This document shows, piece after piece, positions 44,446 through 51,803 of a stretch of 51,803 nucleotides of DNA. The notes beneath the pieces are model-generated. The model searched no databases and was not told the origin of the DNA. It worked only from the letters and a program-made list of their open reading frames with translations. The stretch is taken from the NCBI RefSeq assembly GCF_001418345.1, contig NZ_LIPW01000009.1, forward strand, positions 1 to 51,803, in the 5' to 3' direction. Made by a program: the position numbers and the translations under genes. This DNA comes from Pseudidiomarina woesei. Lineage in GTDB: Bacteria > Pseudomonadota > Gammaproteobacteria > Enterobacterales > Alteromonadaceae. The stretch's first letter is position 1, and the number at the start of each line of letters is the position of its first letter.

Positions 44446-44799
44446 ATGGACAAGAAAACAGCTCGCTTACGTCGCGCAACGCGCCCTCGTAAGAAAATGC
44501 AAGAGTTGGGTGCAAACCGCCTGGTCGTTCACCGTACACCACGGCACATTTACGCTCAGCTAATTGCATCGAACGGTTCTGAAGTACTTGCTTCAGCATC
44601 AACTGTAGAAAAAGCTATGCGTGAGCAGTTTAAATCTGCTGGTAACGTAGAAGCAGCTAAAGCAGTTGGTAAGCTGATCGCTGAACGGGCGATTGAAAAA
44701 GGCGTTAAAAGCGTTGCATTCGATCGCAGTGGTTTCCGTTATCACGGTCGTGTTGCCGCTTTGGCTGACGCTGCTCGTGAAGCTGGACTTCAGTTCTAG
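44446..44799 (+). CDS. rplR: Ribosomal protein L18 (uL18)
   Basis: The 117-residue protein binds 5S rRNA together with L5. It shows the basic N-terminus [32 protein letters not shown] and ends in [25 protein letters not shown]. Length equals E. coli L18. Confidence 0.98.
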   Translation: MDKKTARLRRATRPRKKMQELGANRLVVHRTPRHIYAQLIASNGSEVLASASTVEKAMREQFKSAGNVEAAKAVGKLIAERAIEKGVKSVAFDRSGFRYHGRVAALADAAREAGLQF

Positions 44800-44808
44800 G
44801 AGACGAAC

Positions 44809-45315
44809 ATGGCAAATGCAAATGTAGAAGCTCAACAAAGTGACCTGCAAGAAAAGCTGATCACAGTAAATCGTGTAGCGAAGGTTGTTAAAGGTGGTCG
44901 TATCTTTAGCTTCACTGCACTGACTGTGGTTGGTGATGGTCAAGGTAAAGTGGGTTTCGGTTATGGTAAAGCACGTGAAGTCCCAGCTGCTATTCAAAAA
45001 GCAATGGAAAAAGCACGTCGCAATATGGTAACCGTGCAGCTGAAAGGTGATACCTTGCAGCACCCTGTTAAAGGCCGTCACTCAGGTTCACAGGTATTTA
45101 TGCAACCAGCCTCTGAAGGTACAGGTATCATCGCCGGTGGCGCGATGCGTGCAGTACTTGAAGTAGCAGGTGTACACAACGTGCTGTCAAAAGCATATGG
45201 TTCAACCAACCCAATCAACGTTGTTCGTGCCACTATTAAGGCACTTCACGGTATGAAGTCGCCTGAGCAAGTAGCGGCTAAACGTGGATTGAGCGTTGAT
45301 GAAATTTTGGGGTAG
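44809..45315 (+). CDS. rpsE: Ribosomal protein S5 (uS5)
   Basis: The 168-residue protein helps set decoding accuracy. It has the double-stranded RNA-binding segment [25 protein letters not shown] with [21 protein letters not shown], and [23 protein letters not shown]. coli S5 is 167 residues. It is nine bases after rplR. Confidence 0.98.
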   Translation: MANANVEAQQSDLQEKLITVNRVAKVVKGGRIFSFTALTVVGDGQGKVGFGYGKAREVPAAIQKAMEKARRNMVTVQLKGDTLQHPVKGRHSGSQVFMQPASEGTGIIAGGAMRAVLEVAGVHNVLSKAYGSTNPINVVRATIKALHGMKSPEQVAAKRGLSVDEILG

Positions 45316-45321
45316 TGAGCA

Positions 45322-45504
45322 ATGGCGAAAAAGACAATCAAAGTAACCCAGACGCGTAGCTCAATCGGTCGTTTGCCGAAACATAAAGCTACACTTCGTG
45401 GTCTTGGTCTGCGCCGCATTGGTCACACGGTCGAGCTGGAAGATACTCCAGCCGTCCGCGGCATGGTGAACCAAGTCACTTACATGGTAAAGGTGGAGGA
45501 CTAA
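45322..45504 (+). CDS. rpmD: Ribosomal protein L30 (uL30)
   Basis: The 60-residue protein has [43 protein letters not shown], the full L30 fold. It lies six bases after rpsE, and rplO follows in three. Confidence 0.98.
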   Translation: MAKKTIKVTQTRSSIGRLPKHKATLRGLGLRRIGHTVELEDTPAVRGMVNQVTYMVKVED

Positions 45505-45507
45505 GAC

Positions 45508-45942
45508 ATGTACTTAAATACTATCTCCCCTGCACCTGGTGCGAAAACTAGCAAAAAGCGTCTCGGCCGTGGTATCGGCTCTGGCCTTGGTAAAACTGGT
45601 GGACGTGGTCATAAAGGTCAAACTTCACGCTCTGGCGGTTCAATCCGTTCAGGTTTTGAAGGCGGCCAAATGCCAATCCAACGCCGTTTGCCAAAGTTTG
45701 GCTTTACTTCACGTAAGTCGTTTACGACTGCTGAAGTAAACCTGGCAGAGATTGCAAAAGTTGCTGGTGATACTGTAACTCTAGCTTCATTAAAAGAAGC
45801 TGGCGTGATTCGTCACGACGTGTTGACTGTAAAAGTCATCAAGTCGGGCGAAATCAGCCGTAAAGTTACAGTGCAAGGCATCAAGGTCACCAAAGGCGCC
45901 CGCGAAGCTATTGAAGCCGCTGGCGGCAAAATCGAAGGATAG
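45508..45942 (+). CDS. rplO: Ribosomal protein L15 (uL15)
   Basis: The 144-residue late-assembly protein starts [38 protein letters not shown], the Gly-rich RNA-binding tail, and ends in [19 protein letters not shown]. Length equals E. coli L15. secY follows five bases later. Confidence 0.98.
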   Translation: MYLNTISPAPGAKTSKKRLGRGIGSGLGKTGGRGHKGQTSRSGGSIRSGFEGGQMPIQRRLPKFGFTSRKSFTTAEVNLAEIAKVAGDTVTLASLKEAGVIRHDVLTVKVIKSGEISRKVTVQGIKVTKGAREAIEAAGGKIEG

Positions 45943-45947
45943 GGCAC

Positions 45948-47276
45948 ATGGCTAAACCAGGATTGGAATCTAACAGAGCTCAAGGTGGCACGTCGGAGCT
46001 TAAACGTCGACTGCTGTTCGTACTCGGCGCGTTAATCGTGTTCCGTGCGGGCTCCTTTGTGCCGATTCCTGGTATAGATGCCGCGGTATTGGCGCAATTA
46101 TTCGACCAACAAAAAGACACTATCGTCGCCATGTTTAACATGTTTAGCGGTGGTGCTCTTGAGCGGGCGTCGGTATTTGCGCTTGGTATTATGCCGTACA
46201 TTTCGGCTTCAATTATCATGCAATTAGCGAGCGTGGTTCATCCTCGTTTAGCTGAGCTGAAAAAAGAAGGCGAAAGTGGACGTCGTAAGATCAGCCAATA
46301 TACGCGTTGGGGTACATTAGTACTCGCAACTTTCCAATCAATTGGTATAGCTACTGGCTTACCAAGCCTAATGCCGGGTCTTGTTATTGACCCAAGCTTT
46401 GGGTTCTATTTCACAGCAGTGGTTAGCTTAGTAACCGGTACCATGTTCTTAATGTGGTTAGGCGAACAGATTACCGAGCGTGGAATTGGAAACGGTATCT
46501 CTATTCTGATCTTCACCGGTATTGTAGCGGGTCTACCGTCGGCCATTGGCCAGACGGCTGAGCAAGCTCGTCAAGGTGATTTACATTTATTATTGTTATT
46601 GCTAATCGGTGTTATTGTTCTGGCTGTAACGTACTTCGTAGTGTTTGTAGAGCGCGGCCAACGCCGTATTCTGGTAAACTACGCGAAGCGTCAACAAGGC
46701 CGTAAGGTTTTTGCAGCGCAGAGCACGCACTTGCCATTGAAAGTTAATATGGCCGGTGTAATTCCACCGATTTTTGCATCAAGCATTATTTTGTTCCCAG
46801 GCACTATCGCCACTTGGTTCGGCCAAGGCGAAGGTGCGGTAGCAAACTTCTTACAAGAGGTCTCGTTGACATTGTCTCCGGGTCAACCTTTGTACGTAAT
46901 GCTTTATGCTGCGGCAATTATCTTCTTCTGTTTCTTCTACACCGCGTTGGTATTTAACCCTCGCGAAACAGCAGACAACTTGAAGAAGTCGGGAGCGTTT
47001 ATCCCTGGTATTCGTCCAGGTGAGCAAACTTCTCGTTACATTGATAAAGTAATGACTCGATTGACGCTTGCAGGCGCGTTGTACATTACCTTTGTCTGTT
47101 TGGTTCCTGAGTTCATGATGATTGCTTGGAACGTACAATTCTATTTTGGTGGTACGTCGCTTTTAATTATCGTAGTTGTTATCATGGACTTTATGGCGCA
47201 GGTGCAGACTCATTTGATGTCTCATCAATATGATTCTGTCCTCAAGAAAGCTAACCTTAAAGGCTTCGGCCGCTAA
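45948..47276 (+). CDS. secY: Protein translocase channel subunit SecY
   Basis: The 442-residue protein has ten predicted helices and forms the channel of the Sec translocon with SecE and SecG. The SecY signatures are present: [43 protein letters not shown] and [27 protein letters not shown]. The cytoplasmic loops bearing [23 protein letters not shown] and [22 protein letters not shown] are intact. E. coli SecY has 443 residues. It is transcribed within the spc operon, as usual. Confidence 0.98.
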   Translation: MAKPGLESNRAQGGTSELKRRLLFVLGALIVFRAGSFVPIPGIDAAVLAQLFDQQKDTIVAMFNMFSGGALERASVFALGIMPYISASIIMQLASVVHPRLAELKKEGESGRRKISQYTRWGTLVLATFQSIGIATGLPSLMPGLVIDPSFGFYFTAVVSLVTGTMFLMWLGEQITERGIGNGISILIFTGIVAGLPSAIGQTAEQARQGDLHLLLLLLIGVIVLAVTYFVVFVERGQRRILVNYAKRQQGRKVFAAQSTHLPLKVNMAGVIPPIFASSIILFPGTIATWFGQGEGAVANFLQEVSLTLSPGQPLYVMLYAAAIIFFCFFYTALVFNPRETADNLKKSGAFIPGIRPGEQTSRYIDKVMTRLTLAGALYITFVCLVPEFMMIAWNVQFYFGGTSLLIIVVVIMDFMAQVQTHLMSHQYDSVLKKANLKGFGR

Positions 47277-47301
47277 GGTTGGATAATTACGGAGTGTAGC
47301 A

Positions 47302-47415
47302 ATGAAAGTTCGTGCTTCCGTGAAGAAAATCTGCCGTAACTGCAAAGTTATTAAGCGCAACGGTGTTGTGCGTGTAATTTGCAGTGACCCTAAGCACAAG
47401 CAACGGCAAGGTTAA
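47302..47415 (+). CDS. rpmJ: Ribosomal protein L36 (bL36), zinc-binding form
   Basis: This 37-residue gene is too short for most open-frame searches. The product starts [21 protein letters not shown] and ends [10 protein letters not shown]. The C-x2-C pair, a third Cys in RVICSDP and the His of PKHKQ form the C-plus zinc site. GGAG stands ahead of the ATG. It closes the spc operon, 25 bp after secY. Confidence 0.97.
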   Translation: MKVRASVKKICRNCKVIKRNGVVRVICSDPKHKQRQG

Positions 47416-47429
47416 TTCGAAGAAGAAGT

Positions 47430-47460
47430 CCGCGGCCAAAAAATATTTTTTTGGCTGCGG
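47430..47460 (+). terminator. Hairpin between rpmJ and the alpha operon
   Basis: CCGC (47430-47433) pairs with GCGG (47457-47460) and GGCC-A6 pairs with T-rich GGC, giving a long stem with a run of A on one side and T on the other. It is followed by CTTTGATATG, not by a T run, so it may be a partial terminator or an RNA-processing site between the two ribosomal operons. Confidence 0.5.
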
Positions 47461-47471
47461 CTTTGATATGT

Positions 47472-47500
47472 TTGCAAATTGGCGACTGGTTGAGTATCCT
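47472..47500 (+). promoter_or_regulatory. Alpha operon promoter
   Basis: TTGCAA (47472-47477) and TATCCT (47495-47500) are separated by 17 bp. The expected start near 47507 leaves a leader of about 42 nt before rpsM. This is where the alpha operon promoter lies in E. coli. Confidence 0.65.
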
Positions 47501-47548
47501 AACGGGCTTTTCAAATCCGGTCACCCATAAACTATAGGAGACGTGTTA

Positions 47549-47905
47549 GTGGCCCGTATCGCTGGCATTAACGTTCCTGACAATAAGCATGCAGTCATTG
47601 CCTTGACTGCGATTTACGGTATCGGCCGTACTCGTTCTAAAGCTATCTTAGCTTCGATCGATCTGCCGGAAGATACCAAAATCGGCTCTTTGTCAGAAGA
47701 AAAACTCGATGTACTTCGTGACGCAGTAGCGAAATTTACTGTGGAAGGCGATCTTCGCCGTGAAGTATCAATGAATATCAAACGCTTGATGGATCTCGGA
47801 TGTTACCGTGGTCTTCGTCATCGTCGTGGCTTGCCTCTACGTGGACAGCGCACTAAAACTAATGCGCGCACCCGTAAAGGTCCGCGTAAACCAATTAAGA
47901 AGTAG
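47549..47905 (+). CDS. rpsM: Ribosomal protein S13 (uS13)
   Basis: The 118-residue protein bridges the small-subunit head and the large subunit. It starts at GTG (47549), giving [14 protein letters not shown] as in E. coli S13, which is the same length. AGGAG lies eight bases upstream; a GTG at 47543 would sit too near it. In E. coli, rpsM also starts with GUG and S4 represses it through a leader pseudoknot. The short leader and GTG here are compatible with that control, but I did not model the fold. Confidence 0.97.
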   Translation: MARIAGINVPDNKHAVIALTAIYGIGRTRSKAILASIDLPEDTKIGSLSEEKLDVLRDAVAKFTVEGDLRREVSMNIKRLMDLGCYRGLRHRRGLPLRGQRTKTNARTRKGPRKPIKK

Positions 47906-47916
47906 GGAGTTGAGAA

Positions 47917-48306
47917 ATGGCTAAACAACCAACTCGTACTCGTAAGCGCGTTAAAAAGCAAGTCGCTGATGGCATGGCCCACATCCATGCATCTTTCAAT
48001 AACACCATTGTGACCATCACTGACCGTCAAGGTAACGCGTTAGCATGGGCAACTGCAGGTGGTTCTGGTTTCCGTGGTTCACGTAAATCAACCCCATTTG
48101 CTGCACAGGTTGCTGCTGAGCGCGCGGGTGAAATGGCGAAGGAATATGGTTTGAAAAACCTAGAAGTGTTCGTAAAGGGCCCAGGTCCTGGTCGCGAATC
48201 ATCGATTCGTGCGTTGAACGCTGTAGGTTATCGCATCACGAACATTACTGATGTGACTCCTATTCCTCACAACGGATGTCGTCCGCCTAAGAAACGTCGC
48301 GTTTAA
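47917..48306 (+). CDS. rpsK: Ribosomal protein S11 (uS11)
   Basis: The 129-residue protein has [45 protein letters not shown] and the C-terminal signature [20 protein letters not shown]. Length equals E. coli S11. It lies 11 bp after rpsM. Confidence 0.98.
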   Translation: MAKQPTRTRKRVKKQVADGMAHIHASFNNTIVTITDRQGNALAWATAGGSGFRGSRKSTPFAAQVAAERAGEMAKEYGLKNLEVFVKGPGPGRESSIRALNAVGYRITNITDVTPIPHNGCRPPKKRRV

Positions 48307-48336
48307 TAGGCGCTATACGATAGTTGGAGAAAGAAC

Positions 48337-48957
48337 ATGGCTAGATATTTGGGTCCAAAACTCAAACTGAGTCGTCGCGAAGGAACAGACTTGTTCCTAA
48401 AAAGCGGCGTACGCGCAATCGATACGAAATGTAAACTCGAAAGCGCTCCGGGTCAGCACGGTGCACGTCGTGGCCGTTTGTCTGATTACGGTTTACAGTT
48501 ACGTGAAAAGCAAAAGGTTCGTCGTATTTACGGCGTACTAGAAAAGCAATTCCGTAACTATTACAAAGAAGCTGCTCGTATTAAGGGCAACACTGGTGAG
48601 AACCTGCTGCAATTGCTTGAGCAACGCCTAGACAACGTGGTGTACCGTATGGGCTTCGCGTCAACTCGTGCTGAAGCGCGTCAGTTGGTAAGCCACAAAG
48701 CAGTAGTAGTGAACGGTCAGGTAGTCAACATTCCTTCGTACAAAGTACGTCCGGAAGACGTTGTGTCTGTTCGCGAAAAAGCTAAAAAGCAGGCACGTAT
48801 CGCAGCCGCGCTGGAACTTGCAGAACAACGCGAGAAGCCAGTATGGTTGGAAGTAGACAGCACTAAAATGGAAGGTCAGTTTAAGCGTCTTCCAGAGCGT
48901 GCAGATTTGTCTGCTGAAATTAACGAACAGTTGATCGTAGAGCTTTACTCTAAGTAA
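48337..48957 (+). CDS. rpsD: Ribosomal protein S4 (uS4)
   Basis: The 206-residue protein binds 16S rRNA early in assembly and in E. coli represses the alpha operon. It has the N-terminal [23 protein letters not shown] and an S4 RNA-binding domain, [43 protein letters not shown] four-cysteine zinc site is absent (C-minus form). Length equals E. coli S4. Confidence 0.98.
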   Translation: MARYLGPKLKLSRREGTDLFLKSGVRAIDTKCKLESAPGQHGARRGRLSDYGLQLREKQKVRRIYGVLEKQFRNYYKEAARIKGNTGENLLQLLEQRLDNVVYRMGFASTRAEARQLVSHKAVVVNGQVVNIPSYKVRPEDVVSVREKAKKQARIAAALELAEQREKPVWLEVDSTKMEGQFKRLPERADLSAEINEQLIVELYSK

Positions 48958-48982
48958 AGCTTAAGCATAAAGAGAGGACACA

Positions 48983-49972
48983 ATGCAGGGTTCTGTTACC
49001 GAATTCCTAAAGCCAAGGCTAGTCGATATCGAACAAATTAGCCCGACTCACGCTAAAGTGACGTTGGAGCCTCTTGAGCGTGGCTTTGGTCACACGCTGG
49101 GCAACGCGTTGCGCCGTATTTTACTTTCATCAATGCCAGGTGTGGCAGTGACTGAAGTTAAAATTGACGGTGTTCAACACGAATACAGCAGCAAAGAGGG
49201 TGTTCAGGAAGACATCATCGAGATCCTGTTAAACCTTAAAGGTTTAGCGGTAGTCATGGAAGGCAAAGATGAAGCGATTCTGACCTTGAAAAAATCCGGA
49301 GCGGGCCCTGTCAAGGCTGGCGATATCACGCATGATGGTGATATCGAAATCCTTAACCCTGAGCACCTCATCTGTACTTTAACAGGTGACACCGAGATTG
49401 AAATGTCAATCAAGGTAGAGCGTGGTCGTGGTTATGTTCCAGCCTCGGCACGTCAGTCTGCTGACGATGAAGAGCGTCCGCTCGGTCTTCTACTTGTAGA
49501 CGCTTCTTTCAGTCCGGTAGAGCGTATTGCCTACAGTGTTGATTCAGCACGTGTTGAGCAGCGCACTGACTTGGACAAACTGGTTATTGATATGGAGACT
49601 AACGGCACGTTAGATCCAGAAGAAGCGATTCGTCGCGCAGCAACGATTCTAGCTCAACAGCTTGAAGCCTTTGTTGAATTGCGTGACATGAGCGAGCCAG
49701 AAGAGAAAGAAGAGAAGCCGGAATTCGATCCGATTTTATTACGTCCGGTAGACGATTTGGAATTAACTGTGCGTTCTGCGAACTGTTTGAAAGCAGAAGC
49801 TATTCAGTACATTGGTGACTTAGTGCAGCGTACCGAAGTTGAGTTGTTAAAAACTCCAAACTTGGGTAAGAAATCGCTCACAGAGATCAAAGACGTGCTT
49901 GCATCACGTGGTTTGTCACTAGGCATGCGCCTAGAAAACTGGCCACCAGCAAGCTTAGTTGATCGCGACTAA
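48983..49972 (+). CDS. rpoA: RNA polymerase alpha subunit
   Basis: The 329-residue subunit nucleates polymerase assembly. The N-terminal domain carries [23 protein letters not shown]. The C-terminal domain (about residues 246-325) carries [14 protein letters not shown], whose Arg matches R265 used for UP-element DNA, and [19 protein letters not shown]. Length equals E. coli alpha. It lies between rpsD and rplQ in the standard order. Confidence 0.99.
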   Translation: MQGSVTEFLKPRLVDIEQISPTHAKVTLEPLERGFGHTLGNALRRILLSSMPGVAVTEVKIDGVQHEYSSKEGVQEDIIEILLNLKGLAVVMEGKDEAILTLKKSGAGPVKAGDITHDGDIEILNPEHLICTLTGDTEIEMSIKVERGRGYVPASARQSADDEERPLGLLLVDASFSPVERIAYSVDSARVEQRTDLDKLVIDMETNGTLDPEEAIRRAATILAQQLEAFVELRDMSEPEEKEEKPEFDPILLRPVDDLELTVRSANCLKAEAIQYIGDLVQRTEVELLKTPNLGKKSLTEIKDVLASRGLSLGMRLENWPPASLVDRD

Positions 49973-50010
49973 GTTATCTTTTACAGAGATTTACTGAGAA
50001 GGGTATAGGT

Positions 50011-50412
50011 ATGCGCCATCGTAAGAGTGGTCGTCAACTCAACCGCAACAGCAGTCATCGTAAAGCGATGTTCAGCAATATGGCAAGCTCACTGGTTCGT
50101 CACGAAGTGATTAAAACCACTTTGCCAAAAGCTAAAGAACTGCGTCGTGTTATCGAGCCGCTAATCACATTAGCGAAGCAAGATAGCGTAGCAAACCGCC
50201 GTATGGCTTTTGCACGCACTCGCGACCAAGAAGTTGTTGGTAAGCTGTTCAATGAATTAGGTCCGCGTTATCAAGAACGCGCTGGTGGTTACACTCGTAT
50301 CATGAAGTGTGGTTTCCGCGCCGGTGACAATGCGCCTATGGCATATGTTGAACTTGTTGACCGTCCAGAAGTAGACGCTACTGAGACTGAAGAAGTTGCA
50401 GTAGAGGAATAA
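50011..50412 (+). CDS. rplQ: Ribosomal protein L17 (bL17)
   Basis: The 133-residue protein starts [38 protein letters not shown], the L17 signature. It is slightly longer than E. coli L17 (127), with an acidic tail ([12 protein letters not shown]). It is the last gene of the alpha operon; a strong terminator follows. Confidence 0.98.
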   Translation: MRHRKSGRQLNRNSSHRKAMFSNMASSLVRHEVIKTTLPKAKELRRVIEPLITLAKQDSVANRRMAFARTRDQEVVGKLFNELGPRYQERAGGYTRIMKCGFRAGDNAPMAYVELVDRPEVDATETEEVAVEE

Positions 50413-50433
50413 GTAGCTTTTACGAGCTACATT

Positions 50434-50462
50434 AAAAAGCCGCTCAATTGAGCGGCTTTTTT
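50434..50462 (+). terminator. Terminator of the alpha ribosomal operon
   Basis: GCCGCTC and GAGCGGC form a 7-bp GC-rich stem around AATT, extended by flanking A and T runs and followed by six T. A smaller hairpin (GTAGCT / AGCTAC, 50413-50430) lies just ahead. The A/T symmetry means it could also stop the convergent minus-strand gene. Confidence 0.9.
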
Positions 50463-50515
50463 GATCTAATAATTTAGGTACTAGATACTTAACTCTTTAG
50501 AAATAACGTCAAAGG

Positions 50516-51301
50516 TTAGTTTCCCAAAATCAATTTGATTTCTTCGTCGCTTAACTCATGTTTAGCTGCTAACACTTGAACTTCGCTTTTGTCCAATCCG
50601 CCCGAGTTGTAAGCGGAACGAATTAATTGGATAGCTCGTTTATTTTTATTTTGTGGCGCAACCTCAGTTTTTGAGAAGCCAATCAAGTCACTTATGGTAT
50701 CTACCAAATAAGAACCTAAAGTCGGAGCTGACGATAGGACAGTGTGTAAAATAGATTCAAGCTTACCAATTTCCGCATCTCGATTTGAGCGCAAAATACC
50801 ATCAGCGGTTTGTGGTTCAGTTAACACTGCAACGCGGACTACGTTAGCAAACTGCGTCGGATCCATTTCATCAACGGTTGCTACGATTGTATCGGCGTAG
50901 CTGGGTTCGGCTTCAACAGCAATTCGCACGATATCAGCAGGATCTGCAACTTTTAAGCTCAATGCCATTGATATAATTTCGCGTGTAAAAGCCGGCTCGG
51001 CATCAATTGCGGCTTTAATAATATGACGATAGTGGTTTGGATAGCGTTCAAACGCTGCGTAAAGTATCGGCTCAACGTGGTGAGGATAATTTCCCATTAG
51101 CACACGAACCGCTCTTACTGATGAGAAGTTGCGTTGGTCGTAATAACGAAGCATCCTTGCATATGTATCTGCTAGGCGTTGATTTTCTTGGTCTAACACG
51201 TAGTTTTGTGTGTCAGTAATCTCAACGATGGCAGAGTCTGCCGCGTAAGTAGCGCATGACATACATACACTCGCAGCCAATAAAGTTGGTAAAACTTTCA
51301 T
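50516..51301 (-). CDS. Secreted protein of unknown function with four 30-residue repeats
   Basis: I do not recognise this 261-residue protein. A signal peptide ends near TYA|ADS. Four repeats start at residues 64, 94, 124 and 154, exactly 30 apart: AVRVLMGNYP, IIKAAIDAEP, IVRIAVEAEP and VVRVAVLTEP. Each is followed by a second helix, suggesting an alpha-solenoid scaffold. The remaining C-terminal part (about 175-261) is charged and helical, ending SDEEIKLILGN. It stands alone, convergent with the alpha operon and divergent from the rrn promoter region. A role in protein or peptide binding is only a guess. Confidence 0.78.
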   Translation of the reverse strand: MKVLPTLLAASVCMSCATYAADSAIVEITDTQNYVLDQENQRLADTYARMLRYYDQRNFSSVRAVRVLMGNYPHHVEPILYAAFERYPNHYRHIIKAAIDAEPAFTREIISMALSLKVADPADIVRIAVEAEPSYADTIVATVDEMDPTQFANVVRVAVLTEPQTADGILRSNRDAEIGKLESILHTVLSSAPTLGSYLVDTISDLIGFSKTEVAPQNKNKRAIQLIRSAYNSGGLDKSEVQVLAAKHELSDEEIKLILGN

Positions 51302-51445
51302 AGGCGCACCCCGATTTAATACTGTCTTATAATATTAATAATTTGACGAATTTGAACATTAGCAGTCTTTTTGGACAATCTATAGCTAAACTTTGTTCAA
51401 TTTGAGTAAAAATAAACCAAACGATAAAAAAAGCAAAAAAAGATC

Positions 51446-51473
51446 TTGCGCCGTTGCTCATGATCCTTATAAT
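51446..51473 (+). promoter_or_regulatory. rrn P1 promoter
   Basis: TTGCGC (51446-51451) and TATAAT (51468-51473) have a 16-bp spacer, as in E. coli rrn P1. A GC-rich discriminator (TCGCCGCC) follows, as expected for ppGpp control. Upstream (about 51410-51445) is an A-tract-rich stretch resembling an UP element. Confidence 0.85.
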
Positions 51474-51476
51474 TCG

Positions 51477-51505
51477 CCGCCGTTGTCACCAAGTGATGAC
51501 GGCGG
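51477..51505 (+). other. Hairpin at the start of the P1 transcript
   Basis: Thirteen pairs can form between 51477-51489 and 51493-51505, with two G-U pairs and a CAA loop. Transcription from P1 should begin near 51480, so roughly ten of the pairs would be at the extreme 5' end of the pre-rRNA. No T run follows, so it is not an obvious terminator. Confidence 0.6.
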
Positions 51506-51522
51506 TTCAAGTCTTAAGAAGC

Positions 51523-51538
51523 TGTGATGAAAATCACA
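51523..51538. promoter_or_regulatory. Perfect CRP-type palindrome between rrn P1 and P2
   Basis: TGTGATGAAAATCACA matches TGTGA-N6-TCACA exactly. Its centre (51530.5) lies about 62 bases before the predicted P2 start (near 51592-51593), the class I CRP position. Binding is inferred from the motif only. Confidence 0.55.
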
Positions 51539-51558
51539 AAAAAAGATCCAAAAGGATC

Positions 51559-51586
51559 TTGACCTGAACCACGGATAGCGTAGAAT
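51559..51586 (+). promoter_or_regulatory. rrn P2 promoter
   Basis: TTGACC (51559-51564) and TAGAAT (51581-51586) have a 16-bp spacer. A perfect inverted repeat AAGATCC-AAAA-GGATCTT (51543-51560) overlaps the -35 element. The start should be near 51593. Confidence 0.8.
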
Positions 51587-51625
51587 ACGCATCCCGCTTC
51601 ACACTCCTTGAGTAAGAAAGCGAAC

Positions 51626-51638
51626 GTTCTTTAACAAT
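51626..51638 (+). promoter_or_regulatory. rrn leader boxA antitermination site
   Basis: GTTCTTTAACAAT matches the E. coli rrn leader boxA (GCTCTTTAACAAT) at 12 of 13 bases and is followed, as in E. coli, by CTGTGTGGGCACT (51656-51668). It recruits the Nus antitermination complex in known systems. A second CTTTAACAA copy lies at about 51719-51727. Confidence 0.85.
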
Positions 51639-51803
51639 ATACCAAGCCAAGCAAACTGTGTGGGCACTTACCGGATTCAGGCAGAGAAGCATCTTCGGAT
51701 GCACAAAAGGTCATGCTCTCTTTAACAAGAGACGGACCACCTGACTGATTGGAAAAGTGCTTAACAAATTAGATTTATTAAGTCATTGATTCAATGGGTC
51801 GAT

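Larger units (their letters stand above)
51302..51803. other. rRNA operon control region, promoter to leader
   Basis: This 502-bp stretch contains no gene. It holds the A-rich upstream region, P1, a 5' leader hairpin, a CRP-like palindrome, P2 and a boxA-type leader ending at the window edge. The last 180 bases match the order of known gammaproteobacterial rrn leaders (boxA, then CTGTGTGGGCACT), and the 16S gene should start just beyond. Confidence 0.85.

Noticed and set aside
47416-47548. Full intrinsic terminator separating spc and alpha operons
   Set aside because: The hairpin is followed by CTTTGATATG and not by a T run, so I list it only as a partial terminator or processing site.

Overview
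The window is a stretch of gammaproteobacterial chromosome, about 51.8 kb, lying between two rRNA operons. It opens with the 5S rRNA tail of one operon (19-135) and closes inside the promoter and leader region of another (51446-51803), both on the + strand. TamAB, HolD/RimI, RF3, SerB/RadA, NagZ, QueC/QueE, a group-2 Mrp antiporter and an E. coli-like spc/alpha ribosomal order point to a marine Alteromonadales-type bacterium. Idiomarinaceae is my best guess from overall character, not a proven placement. No insertion sequence, prophage or CRISPR array was seen.

Layout. (1) 1-5.6 kb: 5S tail, terminator, a 22-bp tandem repeat, then tamA-tamB on the minus strand. (2) 5.6-7.2 kb: tRNA-Trp, holD-rimI, a 15-bp tandem repeat, and a two-gene ygaV/ygaP-like pair (persulfide-type ArsR regulator plus a stand-alone DUF2892 membrane domain). 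(3) 7.4-11.9 kb: complete nucleoside salvage cluster cdd-deoC-deoA-deoB-deoD. (4) 12.0-15.0 kb: nitrite-reduction cluster made of a cytochrome c, a lipoprotein NirK, a NirV-like protein and a Sco-type copper chaperone. (5) 15.1-22.7 kb: prfC, yjjV, ytjB, then serB-radA-btuFCD in which every junction overlaps. (6) 22.7-26.6 kb: S41 peptidase lipoprotein, nagZ, and divergent queC/queE. (7) 26.7-35.8 kb: a 13-gene, tightly overlapped Tad-type secretion/pilus locus with three G|QxMxE prepilin-like leaders, several unrecognised subunits and an embedded DUF192 gene. (8) 35.7-41.4 kb, minus strand: mnhA(B)CDEFG. (9) 41.9-50.5 kb: spc and alpha ribosomal operons from rplN to rplQ with secY and rpoA, but without an S10 operon upstream. 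(10) 50.5-51.8 kb: a secreted protein with a four-fold 30-residue repeat, then the next rrn promoter region (P1, a perfect CRP-like palindrome, P2, boxA).

How the genes work together. The deo genes carry (deoxy)nucleosides to bases, acetaldehyde and glyceraldehyde-3-phosphate. The cytochrome c probably feeds electrons to NirK, with Sco and NirV as likely maturation partners. The Tad genes encode a secretin, an ATPase and two platform proteins, but no prepilin peptidase or TadZ, which must come from elsewhere. The Mrp complex exports Na+ in exchange for H+, as suits a marine or alkaline habitat.

Points most worth a second look are the divergent Tad locus, the NirK axial copper-ligand position (Gln where Met is usual, plus a long insertion), the CRP-like palindrome placed near -62 relative to rrn P2, and a queE gene whose best start codon appears to be ATT. 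Two intergenic stretches exceed 300 bases: 41441-41896 (spc promoter and leader) and 51302-51803 (rrn control region); both are described below.
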